Shown one piece after another: positions 15,771-22,785 of a stretch of 35,174 bases of DNA; within the stretch, counting starts at the first letter, position 1, and each line of letters begins with the position of its first letter. The stretch is from IMG/VR virus record IMGVR_UViG_3300025759_000297, positions 1-35,174 of that record; one strand, given 5' to 3'. The notes under the pieces were generated by a model. That model worked only from the letters and a program-made list of their open reading frames with translations. It had not been told where the DNA came from and made no database searches. Made by a program: the position numbers and the translations under genes. This DNA is from a virus.

Positions 15771-16831
15771 GCTTATTAGATAAAATTAAAAAGAACTCTA
15801 CAATTAAGGAGTCCGGAATACTTTCCGAATCTAAATTTTTTAATACAAAAGATTTGATACAAACACCTGTTCCTGCTTTGAACGTAGCATTGTCAGGCAA
15901 ATTAGATGGTGGACTAACACCAGGACTTACAGTTTTTGCAGGTCCAAGTAAACATTTTAAAACAGCATTTGCTATGTTACTTGCTAAGTCATATTTAGAC
16001 AAGTATGATGATGCTGTTATTTTATTTTACGATTCAGAGTTTGGTGCTCCTCAAGGATATTTCGATTCCTTTGGTATTGATACTGATAAAGTTATTCATA
16101 CACCTATTACAGACATCGAACAATTAAAGCATGATGTTATGTCGCAGTTAAATGGCTTAGAGCGAGGTGACAGAGTTATGATTATTGTTGACTCCGTAGG
16201 TAACTTGGCTAGTAAGAAAGAAGTAGATGATGCCTTAGATGGTAAAAGCGTTGCTGATATGACAAGGGCAAAACAAATGAAGTCGTTATTCAGAATGATT
16301 ACACCACATTTAACAATTAAAGATTTGCCAGCAGTTGTTGTTAATCATACATATCAAGAAATGGGATTGTTTCCTAAAGCTATTGTTTCAGGTGGAACAG
16401 GCATTTATTATTCTGCTGATAACATTTTTATTATTGGTAGAAGGCAACAAAAAACAGGTTCAGATGTTTCAGGTTATGATTTTGTAATTAATGTTGAGAA
16501 GTCTAGATTTGTTAGAGAGAAAAGTAAAATACCAGTTGAAGTATCTTTTGAAGGTGGTATTAGTAAATGGTCTGGTCTTTTAGATATAGCATTAGAATCG
16601 GGTCACGTTGTAAAACCTAGTAATGGCTGGTATCAAGTAGCTGCCGATGGAACAGACAGTAAAAAGTTTAGAACAAAAGAAACATATAGTAAAGAATTCT
16701 GGTTACCTGTATTAGCAGATGCCACATTTACAAAATGGGTTGAAGACCACTATCTAATCTCAACAGGCAAAATAATGCAGGAAGAAATTTCAGAGGAAGA
16801 CATTGCAGAAGCATATGACGATATTGGGTAA
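15767..16831 (+). CDS. uvsX: RecA-like recombinase UvsX
   Basis: 354 residues. GPSKHFKT (59-66) is the Walker A motif in the form specific to phage UvsX. ILFYDSEFGAPQGYFDSFGI and MIIVDSVGNLASKK are the catalytic Glu and Walker B regions. The acidic C-terminus (EEISEEDIAEAYDDIG) is as in T4 UvsX, where it tempers DNA binding. It forms filaments on single-stranded DNA and drives recombination-dependent replication and repair. It shares ATGA with the upstream stop and has the good ribosome site CGGAGA. Confidence 0.94.
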   Translation: MSLLDKIKKNSTIKESGILSESKFFNTKDLIQTPVPALNVALSGKLDGGLTPGLTVFAGPSKHFKTAFAMLLAKSYLDKYDDAVILFYDSEFGAPQGYFDSFGIDTDKVIHTPITDIEQLKHDVMSQLNGLERGDRVMIIVDSVGNLASKKEVDDALDGKSVADMTRAKQMKSLFRMITPHLTIKDLPAVVVNHTYQEMGLFPKAIVSGGTGIYYSADNIFIIGRRQQKTGSDVSGYDFVINVEKSRFVREKSKIPVEVSFEGGISKWSGLLDIALESGHVVKPSNGWYQVAADGTDSKKFRTKETYSKEFWLPVLADATFTKWVEDHYLISTGKIMQEEISEEDIAEAYDDIG

Positions 16832-16991
16832 ATGTGACCGTTGTGATGACAATATCCTTGACAATGATGAGGGTATATGTTTTAATACAATGGAAGGCGA
16901 AGTATACCTATGCGAGCCCTGTATAGAAATAATAAGAAAGGAATTTATAGATGAGATTAGAAACACAGATACTGAGCAACCTATTATTTAA
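16815..16991 (+). CDS. Small zinc-ribbon-like protein
   Basis: 58 residues from ATG 16815 (a TTG at 16803 is an alternative). Two Cys pairs, CDRC and CEPC, are separated by about 25 residues with a further Cys between them. This fits a treble-clef or zinc-ribbon fold of four zinc ligands. It overlaps the uvsX end by 17 bases and the gp41 start by 41 bases, filling the space between them. Function is unknown; binding to a nucleic acid or replication protein is plausible from the position. Confidence 0.65.
   Translation: MTILGKCDRCDDNILDNDEGICFNTMEGEVYLCEPCIEIIRKEFIDEIRNTDTEQPII
16858..16886 (+). promoter_or_regulatory. Candidate early promoter of gp41
   Basis: TTGACA (16858-16863), 17 nt, TTTAAT (16881-16886), located within the zinc-ribbon gene and 65 bases before the gp41 ATG, which has AAAGGA upstream. 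Confidence 0.5.
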
Positions 16992-18321
16992 TGAAGAATA
17001 TGTTAGAAAGGTTGTTCCTTTTCTAAAACCAGATTATTTTTTAGATGTAGAAGATAGAGAAGTTTATAAAACTATTTCTAACTTTGTTGTAAAATATAAT
17101 TCCCCTCCTAGTAAGTCTGCCTTACTTATAGCCCTACAAGAAAATAGAAGCATTAGTGAAGATTTATATGGTAAATGTGAAACCTTAATTAACGGACTTA
17201 TAGAAGATAACGTTAATGAGGAATGGCTTTTAGAGTCTACAGAAAAGTTCTGTAAGGACAAAGCTGTTTACAATGCCATAATGGAATCCATACAAATTAT
17301 AGATGGTAAAGGTGAAAAGACTCCTGATGCATTACCTAGCATACTTTCAGATGCCCTAAGTATAGGTTTTAATGTTACAGTTGGACATGACTATATAGAA
17401 AATGCTGAAGAACGTTTTGACTTTTATCACAGACTAGAAGAAAAAATGCCTTTCGATTTAGAGTTTTTTAATAAAATTACTGAAGGTGGATTATCAAACA
17501 AAACATTGAATATAGCACTTGCAGGCACGGGAGTAGGTAAGTCGTTGTTTATGTGTCATATGTCCTCAGGAGCAATTAAACAAGGCAAAAATGTTTTATA
17601 CATTACATTAGAAATGGCAGAAGAAAGAATTGCAGAAAGAATAGATGCAAATATGATGAACATTGCTATACAGGATTTAAAAGATTTATCTAAGCAGATG
17701 TTTGATGAAAGAATTGACAAGATTAAAAAGAAAATAGAAGGTCGTCTTGTAATTAAAGAATATCCTACAGCATCAGCACACGCCGGACATTTTAAAATTC
17801 TACTTGATGAATTGAAAATTAAAAGAAACTTTGTTCCTGATATTATTTTTATTGACTATCTAAACATTTGCACAAGTAGTAGATTTAGGCCAGGTAGTTC
17901 TGCAAACTCTTATACAATTATTAAAAGTATCGCAGAAGAGCTTAGAGGCTTAGCAGTAGAGTTTGATGTTCCTATTGTTTCTGCTACACAAACAACAAGA
18001 AGTGGTTATAATTCTAGTGATGTAGAACTTACAGATACTTCTGAATCGTTTGGTTTGCCTGCAACGGCAGACTTAATGTTTGCTTTGATTAGCACAGAAG
18101 AACTAGAACAGATGGGACAAATAATGGTTAAACAATTAAAGAACAGATATTCAGACCCTACAAGAAACAAAAGATTTATGATAGGTGTTGATAGAAGTAA
18201 AATGAAATTGTTTGACTTAGACGATTCAGCACAAAAACAAATCCAAGACTCAGGTCAAGGGCAGGGTGAAAACTCTTTTCTTAAAAAACTTGACGATTAT
18301 TCCAGTATTAAATTAGATTAA
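16951..18321 (+). CDS. 41: Replicative DNA helicase gp41 (DnaB family)
   Basis: 456 residues, close to T4 gp41 (475). The N-terminal domain (to about 150) is the helical primase-interaction part. Walker A is AGTGVGKS (191-198). Walker B is IIFIDYLNI, and VSATQTTRSGY near residue 345 is the DNA-binding/sensor loop of DnaB-type helicases. It forms a hexamer that unwinds DNA 5' to 3' on the lagging strand. The primase gp61 is not visible in the window. It is followed directly by a late promoter and riboswitches. Confidence 0.95.
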   Translation: MRLETQILSNLLFNEEYVRKVVPFLKPDYFLDVEDREVYKTISNFVVKYNSPPSKSALLIALQENRSISEDLYGKCETLINGLIEDNVNEEWLLESTEKFCKDKAVYNAIMESIQIIDGKGEKTPDALPSILSDALSIGFNVTVGHDYIENAEERFDFYHRLEEKMPFDLEFFNKITEGGLSNKTLNIALAGTGVGKSLFMCHMSSGAIKQGKNVLYITLEMAEERIAERIDANMMNIAIQDLKDLSKQMFDERIDKIKKKIEGRLVIKEYPTASAHAGHFKILLDELKIKRNFVPDIIFIDYLNICTSSRFRPGSSANSYTIIKSIAEELRGLAVEFDVPIVSATQTTRSGYNSSDVELTDTSESFGLPATADLMFALISTEELEQMGQIMVKQLKNRYSDPTRNKRFMIGVDRSKMKLFDLDDSAQKQIQDSGQGQGENSFLKKLDDYSSIKLD

Positions 18322-18322
18322 A

Positions 18323-18330
18323 TATAAATA
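18323..18330 (+). promoter_or_regulatory. Late promoter (TATAAATA) abutting the riboswitches
   Basis: TATAAATA runs into TATAAT (18329-18334), but no usable -35 exists for the latter. By T4 late-promoter geometry the transcript starts at about 18336, at the first bases of riboswitch copy 1. Confidence 0.65.
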
Positions 18331-18333
18331 TAA

Positions 18334-18380
18334 TACGTTCATCCAAACGGACGGAAGTAGTCATAAGACGAAGGAACGCA
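18334..18380 (+). ncRNA. Glutamine riboswitch, copy 1 (glnA/Downstream-peptide class)
   Basis: The core matches what I know of L-glutamine aptamers: CGTTCATC, hairpin P2 (TCC-AAAC-GGA), ACGGAAGTAG, hairpin P3 (GTC-ATAA-GAC), then GAAGGAACGCA. The outer stem P1 pairs CGTTC with GAACG. The invariant junction segments CGGAAGTA and CGAAGGAACGC are intact. A second copy follows after five bases. In known examples glutamine binding stabilises the three-way junction and raises downstream expression. Confidence 0.82.
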
Positions 18381-18385
18381 TTAAT

Positions 18386-18436
18386 TACGTTCATCTCGTA
18401 AGAGACGGAAGTAGGTAATGAAACCGAAGGAACGCA
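18386..18436 (+). ncRNA. Glutamine riboswitch, copy 2 (tandem)
   Basis: Same architecture as copy 1, with compensating changes: P2 is TCTC-GTAA-GAGA and P3 is GGT-AATGAA-ACC, while the P1 arms and junction segments are unchanged. Base-pair covariation between the two copies supports a conserved RNA fold rather than a chance repeat. It ends nine bases before the peptide ribosome site ACGGAG (18445-18450), so it could control translation start. Confidence 0.82.
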
Positions 18437-18456
18437 ATCTTTTTACGGAGATTGAC

Positions 18457-18600
18457 ATGACTAAATATCAAAACGCACTTTTAATTAAACGTGCAGTCAA
18501 AAAAGAAATATCCAAGGAAAAGCAAAGCCCTAAGGCTAATATTCGTGTAGTGAAGGAGTCTTCATTACCTGATTATATTGCTAAAAATCCCTGGTATTAA
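18457..18600 (+). CDS. Riboswitch-controlled 47-residue basic peptide
   Basis: Starts at ATG 18457 behind ACGGAG with 6-nt spacing. An in-frame ATG at 18418 lies within riboswitch copy 2 and is unlikely. The peptide is Lys-rich (KRAVKKEISKEKQSPKANIR) with an aromatic tail ending NPWY. It matches the pattern of the Downstream-peptide glutamine riboswitch, in which short unnamed proteins follow the aptamer. Cyanobacterial relatives of this riboswitch control small glutamine-synthetase inactivating factors, also short and basic, so this is a candidate modulator of host nitrogen metabolism. No sequence homology to IF7/IF17 is claimed. Confidence 0.7.
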   Translation: MTKYQNALLIKRAVKKEISKEKQSPKANIRVVKESSLPDYIAKNPWY

Positions 18601-18606
18601 TCTTTG

Positions 18607-18629
18607 GGGACTCTTCGGAGTCCCTTTTT
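18607..18629 (+). terminator. Rho-independent terminator after the riboswitch peptide
   Basis: GGGACTC, tetraloop TTCG, GAGTCCC, then TTTTT. This is a textbook intrinsic terminator that closes a self-contained riboswitch-peptide unit. Confidence 0.93.
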
Positions 18630-18630
18630 G

Positions 18631-18638
18631 TATAAATA
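18631..18638 (+). promoter_or_regulatory. Late promoter of the holin-like genes
   Basis: TATAAATA one base after the terminator T run, 35 bases before the ATG at 18673. It restarts late transcription for the membrane-protein pair. Confidence 0.7.
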
Positions 18639-18672
18639 TTATACCGATACATTATTTAAGAGAGGTATAATT

Positions 18673-19134
18673 ATGTTAAGCGGACTATTAGGTTCTGCTC
18701 TCGGTCTTGGTGGTTCAGTTATTCCAGGAATAATTGACGGATTCAAAGACAAAGCAGACAGAAAATTTGAACTTGAAAAAATAAAATTACAGGCTGAATT
18801 AAAGTCTAAAATGTCAGAAACAGAATTCAATATGTTTCAGGCTCAGGCACATGATAAAGAACATGAACGCCTAGTTGAACACGACATTTCAATTAACAAA
18901 GGAACTGGTTTTATCGCTGGATTACAGAAATCTGTAAGGCCTGTTATAACCTATTGTTTCTTTGGACTTTTTTGTGCCATTGAAGTATCTCTTTTATCAG
19001 AAGCATTATCACAAGGAATGTCTGTTTCAGAATCCCTAAACATTTTATGGGACGAAGATACAAAAGCAATATTTGCTGCCATTATTTCCTTTTGGTTTGG
19101 GTCTAGAGCAATAGATAAGAGGAAATCAAAATGA
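18673..19134 (+). CDS. Holin-like membrane protein (3TM holin type)
   Basis: 153 residues from ATG 18673, preceded by AGAGAGG; upstream in-frame starts overlap the terminator and are rejected. A hydrophobic N-terminus (LSGLLGSALGLGGSVIPGII) precedes a charged helix (residues 24-80). KSVRPVITYCFFGLFCAIEV is a membrane span, and IFAAIISFWFGSRAIDKRK is a second one ending in positive charges. This plan matches the Holin_3TMs family. It would make the inner-membrane lesion that lets the M15 endolysin (27309) reach the wall. Late promoter in front. Confidence 0.65.
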   Translation: MLSGLLGSALGLGGSVIPGIIDGFKDKADRKFELEKIKLQAELKSKMSETEFNMFQAQAHDKEHERLVEHDISINKGTGFIAGLQKSVRPVITYCFFGLFCAIEVSLLSEALSQGMSVSESLNILWDEDTKAIFAAIISFWFGSRAIDKRKSK

Positions 19135-19508
19135 ACGACATCGTAGAAAACAAAGCAACTATGGAGTTGGACAAATATACTGACCTCATTATTAAACTAG
19201 ATGAAGCTAATGATAAAATTAAGGAAATGGAAAAACTTTCCAGAGAATTAAAAATTACAGCTGACCAGGCTAAACCAGAACCAAAATTTACTTTTGGCTC
19301 TTTATTTAGAGATAACAACAATATCAATGAAAAAGCTATTATTGGATTTGCATCATTCTTTATGATGGTAGCATTTGGTATTACAGATTTAGTAACCGGG
19401 TATTGGGGGCAGGACCTTCCAATATCAGATACAATCTACACTTCATTCGTAGTTGTAACTTTAGGTTCATTTGGAATTGCGGAAGCCGGCAAGGCATTTG
19501 GCAAGTAA
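19131..19508 (+). CDS. Membrane protein with coiled coil, likely lysis partner
   Basis: 125 residues, overlapping the holin-like stop as ATGA. Residues 1-50 are a charged heptad-like coiled coil. Two hydrophobic spans follow, about 69-87 (IIGFASFFMMVAFGITDLV) and 101-121 (IYTSFVVVTLGSFGIAEAG). It might be an antiholin, a second holin or a membrane anchor; tight coupling to the previous gene is the main evidence for a shared job. Confidence 0.6.
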   Translation: MNDIVENKATMELDKYTDLIIKLDEANDKIKEMEKLSRELKITADQAKPEPKFTFGSLFRDNNNINEKAIIGFASFFMMVAFGITDLVTGYWGQDLPISDTIYTSFVVVTLGSFGIAEAGKAFGK

Positions 19509-19515
19509 AGTCCTA

Positions 19516-19546
19516 GGGGGTATGCTCTGCAGGTCCATTTACCCCC
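19516..19546 (+). other. GC-rich hairpin after the membrane-protein pair
   Basis: GGGGGTA (19516-19522) pairs with TACCCCC (19540-19546) over a 17-nt loop. There is no T tract, so it is not a classical terminator. It may protect the 3' end of the late transcript. Confidence 0.45.
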
Positions 19547-19560
19547 GAGGCATTTAATGC

Positions 19561-19589
19561 TTGACATTATACATCATTGAGTGTATAAT
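19561..19589 (+). promoter_or_regulatory. Early promoter giving a leaderless mRNA for the 19596 gene
   Basis: TTGACA (19561-19566), exactly 17 nt, TATAAT (19584-19589). The A of ATG 19596 is the predicted +1. The -35 is preceded by AATGC, as at 1901 and 20037. Confidence 0.85.
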
Positions 19590-19595
19590 GTTTAC

Positions 19596-20045
19596 ATGAT
19601 TCAACTAAACCACACCTATAGGTTTATAATAGATAACGTTGCTTTTGGAGATATTCCAAAGAAAGAATGTTATAAACTTCTCAAAGATGGCAGATTGTCA
19701 TCACACTTCCTAGAAAGACAATTAGAAATATGGTTCCCAGAACTTACCTTCGTAGATGGTAGGGGACATGACCATATAGATGAAAGCGGACAAAAGTATG
19801 ACCAAAAATGTTTCACCAAAGGTGGACTAGGTTTTGCGCCAAGTAAGATGGGTGGAGTCGGTAGAGTTTTTGTTCAAGAAGAGGCACACGAACACGCCAA
19901 AGAAATAATTTACATAGCTTGTGATATTACAGAGTTTCCAAACCTACTTGTTAGATTTGAAAGGGGTAGTGACCTATTGGTTAAGTATCCAAGATGTCAA
20001 GTTCCGTATAAACATAGACTTGAATTTTTTGAAATAAATGCTTGA
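19596..20045 (+). CDS. Unknown early protein, possibly nuclease-like
   Basis: 149 residues. A GTG at 19581 would lie within the promoter, so ATG 19596 is taken as the start. FVDGRGHDHIDESGQKYDQK has an Asp cluster followed by Q-x-K spacing that faintly recalls PD-(D/E)xK nucleases. The remainder (KEIIYIACDITEFPNLLVRF) is a plausible alpha/beta core. I do not recognise a family with confidence. It has no ribosome site and a perfect promoter, so it is an early leaderless gene. Confidence 0.6.
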   Translation: MIQLNHTYRFIIDNVAFGDIPKKECYKLLKDGRLSSHFLERQLEIWFPELTFVDGRGHDHIDESGQKYDQKCFTKGGLGFAPSKMGGVGRVFVQEEAHEHAKEIIYIACDITEFPNLLVRFERGSDLLVKYPRCQVPYKHRLEFFEINA

Positions 20046-20070
20046 CTTTTGGTTCCTAAGATGTTAAAAT
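20042..20070 (+). promoter_or_regulatory. Early promoter of the 20100 gene
   Basis: TTGACT (20042-20047), 17 nt, TAAAAT (20065-20070). It has the AATGC extension before the -35. The ribosome site AAAGG and ATG 20100 follow. Confidence 0.75.
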
Positions 20071-20099
20071 ATGGTATTAATTAAACTAAAGGTAAATAT

Positions 20100-20372
20100 A
20101 TGACTAATCAAAAATTTTTATATGCAGGTGTTTCTACAACACCAACAGGTGTAACCAAAGCTAGATTCGGTAACGATATGGTAGGCAGAGTTAAAAAACT
20201 TAAAGACCATACAGACGTTTACTTTACAGCTTTGCCTACTGAAATGACAAGAGCAGAGGCAGCTAGCTTTTTATTAGAGCAAGAAAGATATAGTTCTAAT
20301 CCTATAGTAAAAGACGCTTTACAAAAAGTTATCTATAGACACGTTCCTAAAAGGGGTATAACCAGTGTCTAA
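20100..20372 (+). CDS. Conserved-looking small early protein, unknown function
   Basis: 90 residues with no named domain I can place. It is neutral to basic, and the central part (EMTRAEAASFLLEQERYSSN) is a helical segment. The early promoter and AAAGG ribosome site are clear. Its TAA overlaps the GTG of the next gene, so the two are a unit. Early small proteins of this type often modify host enzymes, but nothing here shows that. Confidence 0.6.
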   Translation: MTNQKFLYAGVSTTPTGVTKARFGNDMVGRVKKLKDHTDVYFTALPTEMTRAEAASFLLEQERYSSNPIVKDALQKVIYRHVPKRGITSV

Positions 20373-21018
20373 AACATTTAGAATAAATGGCGAGCGCTAT
20401 GGTGGAGAACTTACAATAGGAAAAGTAAGTCAAGAATTTTATGACCACTTTAAAGACAAAGACCCTCACGATTTAGAAGAAAAAGCGTTTGACTATGATA
20501 ACGAAATGGGCCCATCTTTCAATGGCGAAGAAGAAGAAGTTTATTGGCACGACATCGATGATATAGAACACTCTAATGGTATATGGATAGACTGTGAACT
20601 CAGAGTCCATGAAATAGATGAAAAGGGTGAAGAGATTGACGATACAGAATTTTATGTTGATTTAGATGACTGCACTCATGTTTATAGCAGGGAATGTTAT
20701 CTAGATACACATGAAGCCGGCACACCAGCAGTTACTTATTTCTCAGCCGAGAAAGGTCATTTTTGGTATGCAGATGTAGAATGTGAGGAGTTTGATAAAT
20801 CCAAATTAATGTTTGGAAGTGTTGAAACTGACCTTGCGAATTTGGTGGAAACTATTGCTTATGACGGCAAGGAACTTGAATTGAACTATGATGATTATTC
20901 ATCTACAGGTAAAGGATTTGAGGCAAAATTGGGAATGTATAATCCCCAATGGCATGAGAAATATGATTCCTATGATATTGAAACCGTAATAAAAGAGGAG
21001 TATTCTGATGAACTTTGA
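20365..21018 (+). CDS. Strongly acidic protein of unknown function
   Basis: 217 residues from GTG 20365. Asp and Glu are very frequent (for example GEEEEVYWHDIDDIEHSNG), giving a low isoelectric point, as in DNA-mimic proteins, but this is only a compositional resemblance. It contains a few Cys residues (CELRV, DDCTHVYSREC) without a clear zinc pattern. It overlaps the previous gene by eight bases and the small membrane protein after it by eleven. Confidence 0.6.
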   Translation: MSKTFRINGERYGGELTIGKVSQEFYDHFKDKDPHDLEEKAFDYDNEMGPSFNGEEEEVYWHDIDDIEHSNGIWIDCELRVHEIDEKGEEIDDTEFYVDLDDCTHVYSRECYLDTHEAGTPAVTYFSAEKGHFWYADVECEEFDKSKLMFGSVETDLANLVETIAYDGKELELNYDDYSSTGKGFEAKLGMYNPQWHEKYDSYDIETVIKEEYSDEL

Positions 21019-21172
21019 AGCAAATCATTTAAATATGTCGCTTATTAAAAGTGTTATTCGTATTTTTTCAGCTTTAGCCTTAGCAATGGGTGGATTTGCC
21101 CTTGCTGGAATAGGGTTTTTAGTTGCAGAAATATTTGGAATTGTTGAAGAATTAGTTGACAACCAGGAATAG
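21008..21172 (+). CDS. 54-residue single-span membrane protein
   Basis: Starts at ATG 21008 with an excellent ribosome site, GAGGAG (20995-21000), inside the upstream gene. The centre (IRIFSALALAMGGFALAGIG, continuing FLV) is one long hydrophobic span. The C-terminus is acidic (VEELVDNQE). It is short but well supported by the ribosome site and by filling the gap before the ligase promoter. Function is unknown. Confidence 0.65.
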   Translation: MNFEANHLNMSLIKSVIRIFSALALAMGGFALAGIGFLVAEIFGIVEELVDNQE

Positions 21173-21184
21173 TTGTCTTATACT
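21156..21184 (+). promoter_or_regulatory. Early promoter of DNA ligase gp30
   Basis: TTGACA (21156-21161), exactly 17 nt, TATACT (21179-21184). The ribosome site AGAGAGG and ATG 21208 follow. Confidence 0.8.
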
Positions 21185-21207
21185 GTAAGTTATTAGAGAG
21201 GTAATTT

Positions 21208-22485
21208 ATGAAACCGTGGATTATAATTAAAAAATTAGAATCAGACAATAGTCGTTTATTTAAAGAGAAGATTATTGGCGAACATCTAGATAATGAGGAA
21301 TTTATTTTAGGTTGTAGAGAAGCACTTGACCCTATGATTACATTTGGAGTTAAGGATATTCCTATTTCCAAAAGTGAGGGCCCTGGTCTAAGTTGGATTG
21401 ATTTTGAACGTTTACTTTGTGATTTACAAAATCGAGAAGTTACAGGTAACGCTGCCAAAGAAGCCATTATTAATTGTATGAATAAATCTACTACACTACA
21501 ATGGAACGATTGGTATAGACGTATTCTTATTAAGGACTTACGTTGTGGTGTTTCAGAAAAAACAATTAACAAGATGGCTAAAGAGGCAGGTAAGGAACCT
21601 ATTATTCCTATGTTTACTTGCATGCTTGCACATGACGGCACAAAAAACGAAAAGAAAATGGTAGGTGACGTTATTGTTGAATACAAATATGATGGTGTAA
21701 GAGTTATTGCTATTGTTAAAAATGGCAGTGCTACACTTTACAGTAGAAACGGCAAACTACTTACAAACTTTCCACATATTGAAAAGGCTCTAAGTAGGGA
21801 TGCTTTTGAAGGATATGTATTTGACGGCGAAGTTATGTCCGATGATTTTCAAACTCTAATGAAACAAGTTCATAGGAAGTCTGATGTAAATACTGAGGAT
21901 GCTTACTTAGCTGTTTTTGACGTTCTTAAATTAGAGGAGTTTAGAGCAGGTAAAGGCACTAAAACTTTATTACAAAGAAGAGAACAACTAAGGGCACCTA
22001 GTTTAAATCAACTTCCTATAATGACTGTAGGATATGAGAGAATGAATTTAGATACACCTGAAGGACAAGCAAAATTTTCAGATATGAATAAAGAGGCTTT
22101 GGAAAGAGGCTATGAAGGATTAATGGTCAAGCCAGTTGATTCAATTTATGAATGTAAACGAAGTTATTCTTGGTTAAAAATTAAACCTTTTATTGAAGTA
22201 ACTCTTACAGTAACAGAAGTCGAAGAAGGCACAGGCAGAAACGAGGGTAGACTCGGCGCACTAATTTGTGAAGGCACAGATGATGGACAGTTTATCAAAG
22301 TAAATGTTGGTAGTGGACTTAGCGACACCGACAGAGATGTATTCTGGGATGCTAAGGATAAAGTAATAGGACAGTTGGTTGAAGTAAGAGCAGATGCAAT
22401 TACACAAAACCAAGATGGTTCCTACAGTTTAAGATTTCCTCGTTTTAAAACATTTAGAGGATTTGAAGTTGGAGAAAAACTATAA
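21208..22485 (+). CDS. 30: ATP-dependent DNA ligase gp30
   Basis: 425 residues (T4 gp30 is 487). The adenylation motif I KYDGVR puts the nucleophile at Lys160. FDGEVM (motif III), EGLMVK (motif IV) and WLKIKP (motif V) follow in order. The C-terminal OB-fold spans about 335-425. The N-terminal 130 residues are the helical DNA-binding part. It seals nicks in Okazaki fragments and recombination products. Its stop overlaps the next start. Confidence 0.94.
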   Translation: MKPWIIIKKLESDNSRLFKEKIIGEHLDNEEFILGCREALDPMITFGVKDIPISKSEGPGLSWIDFERLLCDLQNREVTGNAAKEAIINCMNKSTTLQWNDWYRRILIKDLRCGVSEKTINKMAKEAGKEPIIPMFTCMLAHDGTKNEKKMVGDVIVEYKYDGVRVIAIVKNGSATLYSRNGKLLTNFPHIEKALSRDAFEGYVFDGEVMSDDFQTLMKQVHRKSDVNTEDAYLAVFDVLKLEEFRAGKGTKTLLQRREQLRAPSLNQLPIMTVGYERMNLDTPEGQAKFSDMNKEALERGYEGLMVKPVDSIYECKRSYSWLKIKPFIEVTLTVTEVEEGTGRNEGRLGALICEGTDDGQFIKVNVGSGLSDTDRDVFWDAKDKVIGQLVEVRADAITQNQDGSYSLRFPRFKTFRGFEVGEKL

Positions 22486-22739
22486 TGTATTGCACAGAAA
22501 TAAATGAAGTTAATGGCGGTAAACAATATGTTTACAAATTTCCAAATGGTTATGGTGCTTCAGTAGTAAAACATGATTTTTCATACGGCGGTAAGGATGA
22601 CCTATGGGAGTTAGCAGTTTTAAAAGAAGGGGAACTTTGTTATGATACCCCAATTACTAATGATGTTTTGGGAAATCTAACTACAGGTGAAGTAAACGAA
22701 ACTTTGGAACTAATACAGGATATACCAAAGCCACGCTAA
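22485..22739 (+). CDS. Small protein of unknown function
   Basis: 84 residues, beginning at the last base of the ligase stop (TAATG). YVYKFPNGYGASVVKHDFSYG, shortened here to its start YVYKFPNGYG, looks like a compact beta-rich fold. I recall similar unnamed proteins in phages. No active-site motif is visible. It is the last gene of the early ligase unit; a late promoter follows. Confidence 0.6.
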   Translation: MYCTEINEVNGGKQYVYKFPNGYGASVVKHDFSYGGKDDLWELAVLKEGELCYDTPITNDVLGNLTTGEVNETLELIQDIPKPR

Positions 22740-22754
22740 AAAGTTTTTTCTGCA

Positions 22755-22762
22755 TATAAATA
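22755..22762 (+). promoter_or_regulatory. Late promoter (TATAAATA) of the radical SAM unit
   Basis: TATAAATA in the 46-nt gap after the ligase unit, 24 bases before the ATG at 22786, which has GGAG at 22775-22778. Confidence 0.65.
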
Positions 22763-22785
22763 ATAGAAAATTATGGAGAAATGTG

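Noticed and set aside
18290-18318. sigma70 promoter TTGACG-17-TTAGAT before the riboswitches
   Set aside because: Both hexamers are weak and within gp41 coding; the adjacent TATAAATA explains transcription better.
18334-18436. CRISPR-like or simple direct repeat
   Set aside because: Only two copies; differences fall in paired helix positions and the units fold as three-way junctions, so a riboswitch is the better explanation.
18418-18456. Upstream ATG for the riboswitch peptide
   Set aside because: It lies inside riboswitch copy 2 without a ribosome site; ATG 18457 has ACGGAG at ideal spacing.
18604-18672. Longer N-terminus for the holin-like protein
   Set aside because: It would be encoded by the terminator and the late promoter; ATG 18673 has a good ribosome site and begins the hydrophobic segment.
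21054-21686. Long open frame on the minus strand opposite the ligase start region
   Set aside because: It runs against the 54-residue membrane protein, a strong promoter and the well-supported DNA ligase, and its protein is low-complexity with no recognisable motif.
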